64,000 bases of DNA. Source: Arthrinium phaeospermum (lineage: Eukaryota; Ascomycota; Sordariomycetes; Amphisphaeriales; Apiosporaceae). Both the position numbers and the translations under genes were made by a program. Where the stretch lies: positions 806,001 to 870,000 of the forward strand of contig QYRS01000002.1 in assembly GCA_006503535.1 (NCBI GenBank), read 5' to 3'. Under the pieces are notes generated by a model, which was not told where the DNA came from, did not search any database, and was given only the letters and a program-made list of their open reading frames with translations. Shown piece by piece: positions 10,881 through 22,180 of this stretch (the first letter of the stretch is position 1; each line of letters begins with the position of its first letter).

Positions 10881-13421
10881 ATGTCGCGCGCAGCCACCGT
10901 CACGATGCCCCCGGCACCCAACCGGGAGGACATCGCTGCGACCTGGGAGTACCTCCAGGCCGGTATCTCCAAGATCATGATCAACCTGCAAGATGGCATG
11001 GATATGGGAACGGTAAGTTATCCTCCTTTGCCCCAATCTCGGCGACGAACATTCTGACTGACGTCATCTAGTACATGGGTATATACACGTGAGTCAAGTG
11101 CACTTCACGATCTGACCCTTGGGAAATGGTACTAACAAGGCAACAGTGCTGTGCACAACTTCTGCACGTCGCAAAAAGCTGTCGGCTTGTCGCAAGCCGG
11201 CTCAGGTGCTGCTCACAGAGGAGGTACGTATCCCCCCATCATCCAACACTAAAAGCATGCTAACTATTATGAAGCACATCTTCTGGGTGAGGATCTGTAC
11301 AAGAAACTAATTGAATACCTGAACCACCACCTTGCCGATCTCCTAGAGCAGTCCAAGGCCCACGCCGAAGAGGCCCTGCTCACCTTCTACATCCGAGAAT
11401 GGGATCGATACACCACTGCCGCAAAGTACATCCACCATCTGTTCCGATACCTTAACCGTCATTGGGTTAAAAGAGAGATGGACGAGGGCAAAAAGGGCAC
11501 ACATGACGTGTACACGCTTCATCTGGTGCAGTGGCGCACTGAGCTCTTTGAGAAGGTTTCTGAGAAGGTCATGTCAGCTGTGCTGATGCTGGTAGAGAAG
11601 CAAAGAAATGGCGAGACAATCGAGCACGGCCAGATAAAGCAAGTCGTCGATTCATTCGTCTCTCTGGGTCTTGACGAGCACGATAGCTCCAAGTCGACTC
11701 TCGATGTATACCGATTCCACTTCGAGCGCCCTTTCTTGGACGCCACCTCCGAATTCTACGCGGCCGAGTCCACCCAGTTTGTTGCCGAGAACAGTGTGGT
11801 TGAGTACATGAAGAAGGCCGAGGCTCGACTTAACGAGGAGGAAGAGCGCGTCCGCATGTACCTGCACCAGGACATTGCAACCCCTCTCAAGAAGGCTTGC
11901 AACAAGGCCCTTATTGCGGATCACTCAACCCTTCTTCGGGACGAGTTCCAGATTCTGCTTGACAACAACCGCGAAGATGACATGAAGCGGATGTACAACC
12001 TTCTCAACAGAATCCCAGATGGACTCGATCCCTTGAGGCAGAAATTTGAGACCCATGTCCGAAACGCTGGTCTGGCAGCCGTTAGCAAGGTCGCCTCCGA
12101 CGCTGAGAAGCTGGAGCCCAAGGTCTATGTCGACGCCCTGCTGGGTGTGCATACACAGTACCAGGGCTTGGTAAAGCGCGCTTTCAACGACGAGCCGGAA
12201 TTCACCAGATCTCTCGACAACGCATGCCGCGAGTTTGTCAATCGCAATGAGATCTGCAAGGCAGGTTCTAACAGGTCACCGGAACTTCTCGCCAAGTATA
12301 CCGACGTGTTGCTGCGAAAGAGCGGTACTGGTGTGGAAGAGTCTGACCTGGATGCAGTCTTGACGCAGATTATGACCGTGTTCAAGTACATCGAGGATAA
12401 GGATGTTTTCCAGAAGTTCTACTCGAGGATGCTGGCCAGACGTCTTGTCCACAGCACCTCTACCTCTGACGATGCCGAGACTAGCATGATCAGCAAGCTG
12501 AAGGAGGCATGTGGTTTCGAGTACACCAACAAGCTGCAGCGCATGTTCCAGGACATGCAGATCTCCAAGGACCTGAACCAGGGCTTCAAGGAGCACGCGA
12601 AGGGCTTGACCGATGAGGGCAATCTGAAGCAGTCTCTTGACTCGACATACTCCATCCTCGGAACCAGCTTCTGGCCTTTGGCACCGCCCAACACAACTTT
12701 CAACCCGCCTGCTGAGGTCCAGGCAGATCTTGACCGGTTCACCCGGTACTACAAGAACAAGCATGAGGGACGCAAGCTGACATGGCTATGGCAGCTTTGC
12801 AAGGGTGAGGTTAAGACTAGCTACTGTAAGAGCCAGAAGACGCCGTACACATTCCAGGTCAGCGTCTACCAGATGGCGGTTCTGCTCTTGTTCAACGAGA
12901 AGGACGTTCACAGCTACGAGGACATTGCATCCATAACACAGTTAACACCGGATGCTCTCGACGGTGCTCTTGCTATCCTGGTCAAGGCCAAGGTCCTCCT
13001 TCAGAAGCCCGACTCAGCAAAGCCGGGCGTTGGACAGACTTACCATCTGAACTACGACTTCAAGAACAAGAAGATCCGCATCAACCTCAACATTGGCACC
13101 AAGTCGGAAGCCAAGCAAGAAGAGGTTGAGACCAACAAGACGATCGAGGAGGACCGCAAGCTGGTCTTACAAGTAAGTACAATCAATTCTGTCAGTCCTG
13201 ATAAACCGAAGATGCTAACCCAGGGTTTGTAGTCCGCCATTGTGCGCATTATGAAGGCGCGAAAGAAGATGAAGCACAACGTGCTGGTGGGTGAGACGAT
13301 TTCACAGATCAAGGGGCGATTCGTCCCCAAGGTTGGTGATATCAAGAAGTGCATCGAGATCCTCCTCGACAAGGAGTACCTCGAGCGTCTTGATGACGAC
13401 GAGCTTGGATATCTGGCATAA
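10881..13421 (+). CDS. CUL1: Cullin-1, scaffold of SCF ubiquitin ligases
   Basis: Cullin-1 (Cdc53/CulA type) bridges Skp1-F-box adaptors and the RING protein Rbx1. Five exons: 10881-11012, 11072-11088 (a 17-nt microexon), 11147-11223, 11275-13172 and 13233-13421, giving 770 residues, the standard length. The N-terminal cullin repeats carry WEYLQAGISKIM and YTAVHNFCTSQK, the region that contacts Skp1. The cullin-homology domain has YKGLDKxF-like and FQKFYSRMLARRLVHS blocks. The C-terminal winged helix contains IVRIMKARKKMKHNVLV, whose Lys (about residue 716) is the neddylation site, and the chain ends in the canonical GYLA. The split of the N-terminus over tiny exons is supported by uninterrupted family sequence after splicing. 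Confidence 0.95.
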
Positions 13422-13846
13422 GAGGCTCGTTTCTGATGGACGAACCACACGCTCTGGGCTGGCTCTGAAGTTGGCCCGCACGAATTGTACGAATAACCAT
13501 TACCAGGCCTCTCGCATGGAGCATAAAGCGGCCCTTAAGATGAGTCCCGAGACAAAGACTTATCTGGTAGCAGCTGCTGTCTGGTGAATTTACCACAAAG
13601 CGTATTGGGCGCTCTGGCTGGTTGTGCGACGCGACACCGAGCTGATGAACGCAGGGCAGAGGTTGTAGATAGATGTCATAGCAACTGGAAAGGCCTGGGC
13701 AGAACGGTGATGCAGACCAGTTGAAGTACGAACAAGTGAGGTACAAGCGATGGGCCTGGGCATGGGCAGTATCTAATAAGCACCCTCGCTAGATGCATGT
13801 TGACGGTGCCTAAGGCTGAACCTCCGCTTCTCGTACATACTGGTCG

Positions 13847-13879
13847 AGCATAATGAATAGCGTCAAGCATAATGAATAG
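13847..13879 (+). repeat. Two-copy tandem repeat, 19-nt period
   Basis: AGCATAATGAATAG occurs at 13847-13860 and again at 13866-13879, both inside the CUL1 3' flank. It is a simple duplication. Confidence 0.7.
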
Positions 13880-14379
13880 CAGTCGCAATGAAAGTCTCTT
13901 CTTTGGTTAATGCATATTTGACGCGGCAGTGAATGCATACTTCCCCAATCCTTCCGATTCGAAAAGCTGCTTGCCACGGCATCTTCTGTATAAGTGGCAT
14001 CGATGCGGATGATTTACATTATGTCTGCCGTATCTTTACTTTGGTGGTAATATGTCAACTAAGAGCTACGTGTACTCGAGTGCTAAAGGCCAAGGCATGT
14101 TAGTTAGGTCAAGTAGGAACAATCCCTCACGGATATTTCAGAGCACGTGCAAATATCAGAACTGTGGATGAATGTATGTGTGATGTATGTATGCAGTGTA
14201 TTTAAGTTGAGGGGGTTAGAGTAGTAGAATAATAAACGCTACGTGACCCCCCTTTGCCAGCCGTTTTTGACACCCGAACGCTCCCCGCCCGGTCCCGTCA
14301 TGTTATGTTATGCCCCTCCATGGAAAACTCCGAATAACGCCAAATATGTGTGTTGCAAGTAACGCCGCCGGTGGTATAC

Positions 14380-14399
14380 TGTGTGTGTGTTTGTGTGTG
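14380..14399 (+). repeat. (TG)n microsatellite
   Basis: An almost pure TG dinucleotide run with one TT interruption, downstream of the SRF1-type gene. Confidence 0.85.
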
Positions 14400-14617
14400 A
14401 CCTGTGACACCCGTTTCTCCCGCGCCGTCTGCCCGTCTCCCCTTCTTTGGTCCGATCTGAAGGTGCAGGTTTGCTTCTATCGTCTGACCAGCTGAAACGC
14501 GGTCATAATGCATATGCATCCATGGCAATGTTTCTCCACGTCCGCCACCCCCCAAAATTACAAATAGATGCCCATGCCTTCTGTCGGGAGGTGTACCAAA
14601 ATTCCTTCGCTCTCCCG

Positions 14618-15562
14618 CTAGTCGATTCCTTTCAGTCGATCCACCAACCGGAACAGCATGATGACGAAAGTGAAGATCCAGGCGACGACGGCACATACCA
14701 GCAATCCCAGATACGCACTATAATTACTCCAGGAGCTACCGTTGCCATGCAGCTCTCTAGTCTGGAGGGCGAGCGCCGTAGAGACAGCCTTTAGTATAAT
14801 AAAGAGCACGTCGATCAGCGTGAGGGATGCCTTCTCGACGGCGGATCTAAGGCCCAGCGGCAGTCCCGTAAACTCGTCGTACATCATGTACAGGATGTAG
14901 GGGATGGCCAGGGAGTCGATTACGATGGAGGCCACAGCCTGGCTCCTAAGCGTGTGGAGCTCATCCATCCTAAGGAGCTCGGTCGCCAATCCCAGGGAGC
15001 CGAGCGACATGCTGAGCGCGATGAGGCGGACTATGGGAGGCAGCAAGGGGCTAAGAAGGATCATCCTCTTGAGGCGGAAGGCCAGCGTCTTGCGCCGTGT
15101 CGAGGCGGGCGGCGGCGTCTTGGTGACGAGGGGGTTGTTCAGGCCCGGGTACTGGGCTTCGAGCTTGTCCTGGGAGATGAAGTGGCTTGGCCGGTCGGCG
15201 CAGCCGTTATAGCGTCGCGTCGAGTCGATGAAGTCGCGCCACTTCTCATAGGGGTCGACGTTGGGCGGGCGGTAGCCGGAGCCCATGATGAAGGGCTCGT
15301 TGGACCGCAGGTGGTCCCATTTGCGCCCAGGGCGGTCAGCCCGCTTACGCATGAAGACGGGACGCCGAAACTTGCGCAGGTCCTCGGGGTCCACCCATTG
15401 CTCATAGCCGTCGCGCGAGACGCGGCGGACTTGTCCTGGGCGCGTCGGGCCTTCGGTGTTGCGCCGCGGGGGCGGACGGCTGGGGCTGGGGACGCGAATG
15501 CCGGGGGGTGGTCCTCGTGTGTCAACCCACGGGGGGACGGATCGGACCGGTGGGGGGACCAT
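14618..15562 (-). CDS. SRF1-type membrane protein (putative phospholipase D regulator)
   Basis: An intron-less 314-residue frame resembling fungal proteins annotated as 'regulator of phospholipase D SRF1', which in yeast stimulates Spo14. The first 95 residues are Pro/Arg-rich and probably disordered. A conserved soluble block follows: GRKWDHLRSNEPFIMGSGY and YEKWRDFIDSTRRY (about residues 80-120). The C-terminal half holds four hydrophobic helices: MILLSPLLPPIVRLIALSMS, AVASIVIDSLAIPYILYMMY (followed by DEFTGLPLGLRSA), TLIDVLFIILKAVSTALAL, and LGLLVCAVVAWIFTFVIMLF near the end. The order of block and helices matches the family as I remember it. The link to phospholipase D comes only from the yeast name. 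Upstream in-frame sequence is low complexity, so 15562 is the best start. Confidence 0.65.
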   Translation of the reverse strand: MVPPPVRSVPPWVDTRGPPPGIRVPSPSRPPPRRNTEGPTRPGQVRRVSRDGYEQWVDPEDLRKFRRPVFMRKRADRPGRKWDHLRSNEPFIMGSGYRPPNVDPYEKWRDFIDSTRRYNGCADRPSHFISQDKLEAQYPGLNNPLVTKTPPPASTRRKTLAFRLKRMILLSPLLPPIVRLIALSMSLGSLGLATELLRMDELHTLRSQAVASIVIDSLAIPYILYMMYDEFTGLPLGLRSAVEKASLTLIDVLFIILKAVSTALALQTRELHGNGSSWSNYSAYLGLLVCAVVAWIFTFVIMLFRLVDRLKGID

Positions 15563-16823
15563 GGTGTCGTCGGTGTTGTTGTCGGCGGGGTGCGGCGACG
15601 ACTGCGGCTGCCGCTGCTACGGCGACAGCTTGGTTGGAGGCGAAACAATATTAGGTAGTCAATGCTGTTGTTGTTGTCGCAGTGAGATAGGAGAGGAGGG
15701 TGTTGGGTATATTCGTAGCAGTCGTCATCGAGCACCAAATATCCAACTCCTCATGCTTTTCTCCTTCTCGTTACTGGTGGTTAATACTCGAGGTGGCGCA
15801 GCGACACAATCCCATCGTTATTCCCAAGAATCGTATGTTTTCGTTCAATTGAGCATGCTCGGCAGTTTGGGTCGCGTTGGGCTGTTGGGGGGGACTGGAT
15901 TTGCGGGTTGGATAAAAACGAATGGCACAGGCGATCGATTATGGTTAAGATTAGTGGTGGATAGACGAAAAAAATAAGATCGAAGTTGACAACGAACGAG
16001 AGACGAGACCAGAGAGAGTGAGAGAGAGATAAGACGGCCGGACTTGGGATTGAACTTTTCTAGAGCTTGGTTCAGCCACCAGGATGGCCTAGTATGATAA
16101 TGAGAGCAAGTAAAGCCAAGTAAGCAGCAGAGAGAGCGAACAGTAGTCCTGGTTTAATGAAAATGAACCGTCGGCGGCCAGTGTTGCGTTGGAGCGGGCG
16201 CCTAATACAGCAGCCCACAGAATAAGCATGCAGCGTTGGACGGGTAATGAACGATACAGTCGAAGCGATCCTTCCAAGGATTTTGTTTGTGCGGCTGGAC
16301 CTGGTCCAGTGACGAGCTGAAGCCGGAGCAAGGGTGCCAGCTCGAACGACTTTCGGTGGAGAAGGCCCGACGTCACTGTTTGGGGGAGGGTCCCGGTGGA
16401 AATCACAAATCTCAGATGCTATTAGAGATGTCCTTTTCTGCTGCTAGCCTTGTAGCCCCTCAGCTGCTACAGTGAGTCAGAAGCAGGAAGTTGCAGGGAG
16501 CGATGGATCTATCTAAGGCACGCAACCAGCAGGCATCAAGTGGGACATCCCAACAAGCTCCTTCCCACTAAAAACGTGCTTCTGTTACTGGCCAAATGGC
16601 TGCCGTCGTAGTGCGTTTCGGGAGGCCGACTTACGTCAATCCACCAGACTGCTTGCATTGACGTGGATTTCCCATAAATTTTGGTATAATAAGCCGCCAC
16701 GAAAGCGGTCACCCAGCTCGCCCACTTCTACATAGGCCTCCCTTCCGCGGCTCTCGACAGAAGGTTATCCATCTTCTGCAACCAGAGAGTCATATCGTCC
16801 GAACCGATCCGAACCAGGAAACC
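15563..16823. other. Divergent intergenic region, SRF1-type / MRX19-like
   Basis: Promoters of two divergent genes. CAG/CTG-rich and GA-rich low-complexity stretches lie near 15660-15690 and 15990-16030. No recognisable gene. Confidence 0.55.
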
Positions 16824-17774
16824 ATGCGGCTCTACCTCCTCCCGATATCGACACGCCGAACGTTGCTGTACTGCGAGCGCTTTAACAGTGTCCAGTCCGC
16901 CAATCAGAAGACGATCGCCGACAAGGTCACCAACCGCGCCGCCGCGCTCTGGGCCAGCTGGGAAAAGAAGGAGTCGGGCTGGCAGCGAAAGATTGTCAAC
17001 TACGGCAACCATGCCCTGCGAAGGATCCCCTACGAAGAATGGGGCTGAAGAGCGTGCCTCCGCTGTCCGCCCGCCGCCGCGATGAGGAGCTCAAGGGCCA
17101 AGACAGGGTCGAGCTCGTGTTCCCCGACACCGTCATACCCGCCGACAAGGCCGTTGGCGTCCTCCAGACCCTTGCCACCGAGCGGGAGTCGTTACACAAG
17201 GCGAATCTGATATGGTGTATTGTCGGCATGCCCATCACCATACCCTTTGCACTCGTCCCAGGTCAGTGCTTTCCCCTTCCTGTGGTGGGCTGAAGAGAGA
17301 AAAAGTGGACATTGACGATGATGACTAACAATCGCATACTGCGCGCTTGTAGTGATACCGAACCTTCCCTTCTTCTACCTCGTCTACCGCGCGTGGTCGC
17401 ACTGGCGCGCGCTGGCCGGAGGAAAGCATATTCAGTTCCTGCTGTCGAACAACATATTGGCATTGACGCCTTCGCCGATACTGGCCAAGATATACCCCGC
17501 CGTTCTGCCGCCTTCAAGCGGGAGCGCGGAAAAGTCGGCACCGCACCCGTCGACTAGCGAGAAGAAGCCCCTCCCGGAAAAGGAGGTGATGCTGTTGTCG
17601 CGGACCAACGAGCAGGCGCTCGCCAAAGCGCTGGACGTCCCGGAGCTCGAGGTCGAGGTTGAGCGCGCCATGTGGCAAGTCCAACACGCCATCCAAAAAG
17701 CAGAGGAGGCGGAGAAAGCGGCAACGCAGCAACAACCGCCGGCGACCTCGGAGACAAAACCTAAAGATGAATGA
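16824..17774 (+). CDS. Mitochondrial K+/H+ exchange-related protein, frame broken by a 1-nt gap
   Basis: Belongs to the fungal Mit_KHE1 family (yeast Mrx19/YDL183c, with relatives linked to mitochondrial K+/H+ exchange), an inner-membrane protein. It starts MRLYLLPISTRRTLLYCERF, the usual family start. The conserved block RRIPYEEWGLKSVPPLSARR is split: the first frame reads YEEWG and stops, and the next resumes GLKSVPPLS. One more G in the run 17041-17044 would restore a 286-residue protein. An intron at 17262-17352 (GTCAGT...GTAG) joins FALVP to VIPNLPFFYLVYRAWSHW, the paired hydrophobic segments. The C-terminus (from about residue 220) is a charged helix rich in Glu, Ala and Gln. Because both halves are well conserved, a sequence error is more likely than a dead gene. 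Confidence 0.85.
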
Positions 17775-20700
17775 TGGTGAAGTTCGAAAGACCGCACCGT
17801 CGTTCAGCACGAGCACGTACCAAAACACGACAAAGCTTGGGTGGTGTCAAGGGATGGGTCCATTCCCATTACCACAGCCTGGGGCGCTCATTACGGGCGA
17901 GACCCATATTCATCCAGCACCCAAAACGAACACGAAATGTACAAATCACGACCTGTAAATGATTCAAATGGCATCATAGATTCTTCTCAATACTCACGCA
18001 CGTATTATGATTTACATAGATGTACAAATCTCAAAATTATATTAGTTTCCAACGTCTTTTATGACAACGAACGGGTGGTGCATGCAGTATGACCTCCTTA
18101 TGCTGACTACATGTAAGCCCTGAGGATAAGAGATGAGGTAATAGAACCCATCCGACCATTTCATGTCTTCACGTTTTACTTATGTAAGAGAAAAACTGGC
18201 GTTGATAGGGGTCTCGTTTTGAGGCGGGGTAGAAACGCGCATCCAGGGGACGATCCACGGTTGTGAGTCTCGGCTTGCGAGCCCTGAACGGCAAATGATC
18301 TGAAATGTAGATAATGATGGGTTGTCTATACCCGACATTATTCCAGTGTATAGGCCATATCTCTTCTGGTCTGCCTTTTCATGTCCACTCTCCCACTCAC
18401 TCACTTGATGGCCATTTTCATGAAGGCTGATGGTTGTGCAGCAAGTTGGGACTTTTCCACATTTTGTTGTGGGATAGGGGCGAGGGGCTCGTATTCACGC
18501 GGCTCATAGGACGCAAAGGTGTATCAGGCTCAGGCCCGTTACTGGAGAGAGCCCCTACCAAACCAACCTTGAAGCACATAGAACGGTGCTGTCTCTCCTC
18601 GTAGGACAAGGAATAAGGCAAAGATCATATCTTCCAACGGCCGAGAGGCTTTTGCAGAAAGGTGTCGAGCGCAAGGCCCAGTCTGCTGGGCCCTGGACGA
18701 TGTCTGGGGACGCCAAGACGGCCCCAGCCGGTCATGGTGGGGGTTATGTTCGCCGCATTCCCTCCCATTACACTATTCCAGATATCGCTGGCGGCATCCG
18801 GTGTGGTCCACGGCTCTCTAGCCCTCGCTGTTCCTTCCTATAACACTGCAGTCTCCCATTGATTCGGCGGTGCCCGCGGTGGCAGACAAAGGCCCACCAT
18901 CTCATACATGATAATGAGTGACCCGTCACCTTCTCAGGGAAGAGGGAGTTCGGTCCGGGCAGCCACGTTCATCTGCCGGGAAACGTCACGTCCCAAAACG
19001 GGCATTTGGAAAGAAAAAAGAGGCATTGCCTATCCTGTGAGAATAGTTCCCAAATAGGTACACTGCATCACCTTATAGACCGGCGCTTTGCAACGAAGAC
19101 CTCGACCTATGCGAAGACGAGACTTGGCGTTCCGCGGCCGTTCCACATCTGAAGCAATACTTGGGAGAGGCGGCGCCGCAAGGCTGATATAACTGAGCTG
19201 ATGAGCGCCTCTAGGGGCAAGCCACAACCGGCAGACTCCTTATCGGCTTAGAAGCTGCCCTGCGTAAGAGGGGGCTATTCTTCTAGCCAGCATCTGCTCG
19301 ACTGACCACGGTGCATACACACACACACACATATTTCCATGCATATGTACATTAGATACCACTGGCCCCCACGGGAACCGGTTCTGTCGATCAGTTCTTG
19401 GGTACATGTCCCCAGGTATCAGTACATTGGTTGGGGGTAGCTCTGAAACTCGACGGTCAGCCAGCAGCACGAGAACGTTTGCTTACAACGATATCGCCAT
19501 TCTAGGCAGGCGTGCCTGTCAATCCGGGAGGCTTTCAGCTTGGGTGTGTGTAGATGTGTGTATGTGGCGAAGAATATGTAGATAGGTAAATACTACCCAA
19601 CACCTCCATCGAGTAAGCGAGGTGCTTACTTTATTGTCCCTCAAGATCCATCCGGTCCAATACAAATATTGAATGACGTTCCGAAGACTTTGGAAATGAC
19701 AAAAGAGATAGGTCAGCCACATGCAATATATCTCTCGCGCGAGACCATGACTTTGGATAACCAACCTACGCCTGAGGGTGGCAGTGCCATAACAAGACTC
19801 TGGCTATATATAGCACATCCTACACATGAATAGTAGTAGAGGCCTATCAAGCCCAACCGATTTCCGCAATTCAGCATATAGATCTAGCTGGCGGTACACG
19901 TTGCTTGCCTGGTCAAGTTGCTGGTAATCTCGCTGCTTTGCTGCATGTGAGGGTTAGACCGGTCGCGAGTTCAATAGCTCGATGCAAGCTACACTCAGCC
20001 GCATGTCCAATATCCCTCCATCCCCCTGAACATCGTCGCCTTCTGTGTAGTGCAGTATTATACGTCCAGTTGCCCGATCTCCTTTGGGCATCTATTACTG
20101 CGGCGTTGGTCACTGGCCCGTTTGAAATGACGTGGGTTGCATTCACGGCTACGATTCCAGTGCAAAAGGTCGGGAGCAGCTATTCGTGGGTTGCGTGGGC
20201 GGTTGGAGGCAATTTGATCGCCATGGCCAGAACGCCCGGTCCCCTCCTTCTCCAAGCAAAGGAAACCACCCGAGAAGCCCGACGATGCATTCCGGACGGG
20301 GCGAGGATAGCGTGCTTGGGTTTAGCTACTTGCTTTTTGGGGGGTCGATAATCGAAGGCCAAGAAACATATGAGCCAATGGTAGCCGCGGGAAAGCTTGT
20401 AGACCACTCCCTTACTTGCCCCCCAGTCAACAGCCAGGACTCCAGGCAGAGCTTCATTATGATCAATAGGGCCGAAGAGCTACCTACATGCCAACCATGC
20501 AACAATATCTGTCGAGCGGGCGGGTATAATCACATGGAAGAGCAAGCGAAGGAAGTAAAAAAGACAAGGGGAGGTCCAGAACGCTGGCCATTCTACCTTA
20601 GCGGACTTCGGTTCCAGTTCCTTCCTGCCTTTCGCTGACCGGCCCTTAGTAACAACCCGAGGGGAAGGCAAGATCTCGCGTTCGTCCAATTATCTCGCTG

Positions 20701-22180
20701 CTTAGACCCTATCTTCACATCGAGGACGAAGAGGAAAAAGAAGATCGTCCACGTATGTCTCGCATGCACTACCTAGGTAGTCATCAATACGAGCTGCCGG
20801 GGAGGGAGCGACCTGCAGTAGTGGGTGGGTTAGCAGTAAATGAGCAGCACTGCTTCCTCAGCCTCAAAAATTGGCCCTTTGGATTTGATTCGACCTCCCT
20901 ATCTGTCACAAACTTGTTTTTTCTTTTCTCAAACGGGTTTGACGCTGAGGTCAGACGAGATTGGTTGGTCGGTTGGTTCCCCATGACTTACATACTCCGA
21001 CAACCCGACGACCTACACCGATAACGTAATTATTGCTCCTTCACCACCACCATCTCTACCACCTCTTCCTGACCTCATTACAGCACCACTTCACCAAAGA
21101 TCCGGTCATGCTGACGCTCCATCCCACTCGAAACCTGCGGGATATGCCGCAGGGTCGCTGACCACCACCAATCATGATATCCAGCCAGCCGTAGTACAAT
21201 AAAAGCAAAAGAGGCCCGCGTGGGTGACTGCTTACTATATATGAAACACACATCTACATATATAATCTGTCATATGTCAGTTCCACGGGCGCACCTCCTC
21301 GTCGGCGTTATGCATGTGTCAGTTCGAGCCTGCAAGCCTCCGAAAACCAGGCGGCGCCTTTCTGTTACCGTTATCTCTCTCCCTGCTGCAAGCCGCCCGG
21401 TGCCCGTGGGGTAAGCTTCGGGTTCGGACTGACGCCATCTCCCATGACAGCTTGTGAGGAGAAGGTGGAGTGGACGGGGGTGAAACCATGCTCTGCGTGT
21501 ATGTGTATGCGTGTGAGTGTACGTAGATATGATATTTCCATATTGTTAGCAATGCTTATTCGTCGGGCACCGGCAGCACGAGATAAGGTGTATGCGCTGC
21601 TGTGCGACAACAAGATCGAACATGGGGGAGCAACGCTCACGCGCGAACCACCGGCAGGCATGTCCAAGCAAGACACGAGATAAGATACCATGGCTTGGAA
21701 ACAATCATGTTAACAACGTGAATTCGCCAGGGTTCATCTTCCCGGGTGGTATTATGTATTCGTGGTACCCAAAATAAGTGACAACCCTGACCCTATTCCC
21801 AAGGGTCATCGTATACAAGCTCTGTACGCCCGTCAAGCACCCGAAAACACCATCTTCAGTGCCTTTTAAATGTAAAATACCCAGCCCAGGAATCGGAGCA
21901 GACCAATGCTATACAATATTACAAGATTGTATCAGAATATAGCCTCGGAACGTCATTCCACAAAGAGCCGAACCTCAGGGCATGAAAATGGCAGCAATGA
22001 CAATGTAACGCCAAACATACCCTTTTGTGTATCCTTCATATAACAATCTGCTCAAATGATGTGGATCGACCGCTCCAAATGTATTCATGACGGTTTTGTA
22101 CAGATATGAAAGTCCAATGTGCATGTAATTAGGGTGATGAAGGAGTGGATGGCCTCGGTCAACAACTAGGTGTCTCGCAC
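17775..22180. other. Gene-poor stretch of 4.4 kb
   Basis: No gene can be recognised. Open frames up to about 170 residues (19905-20351, 20132-20638) have no known motifs, overlap each other, and show no conserved splice pattern. An (AC)n run lies at 19317-19330. The stretch around 20990-21210 is CT-rich like a transcript leader but is followed only by a 17-codon frame. It could hold a non-coding transcript or decayed sequence. Confidence 0.5.
19317..19330 (+). repeat. (AC)n microsatellite
   Basis: Seven uninterrupted AC units inside the gene-poor stretch. Confidence 0.8.

Larger units (their letters stand above)
13422..14617. other. Convergent intergenic region CUL1 / SRF1
   Basis: 3' flanks of two convergent genes, with no convincing coding sequence. 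It contains a two-copy tandem repeat (13847-13879) and a TG-rich microsatellite (14380-14399). Confidence 0.6.

Noticed and set aside
14954..15658. 234-codon frame antisense to the SRF1-type gene
   Set aside because: The minus-strand product has conserved blocks and membrane helices; the antisense frame is a by-product of G/C-rich codons.
19905..20638. Overlapping frames of 148 and 168 codons in the gene-poor stretch
   Set aside because: No recognisable domain, overlap in different frames, and no splice or codon support. Noted only as something to test with transcripts.
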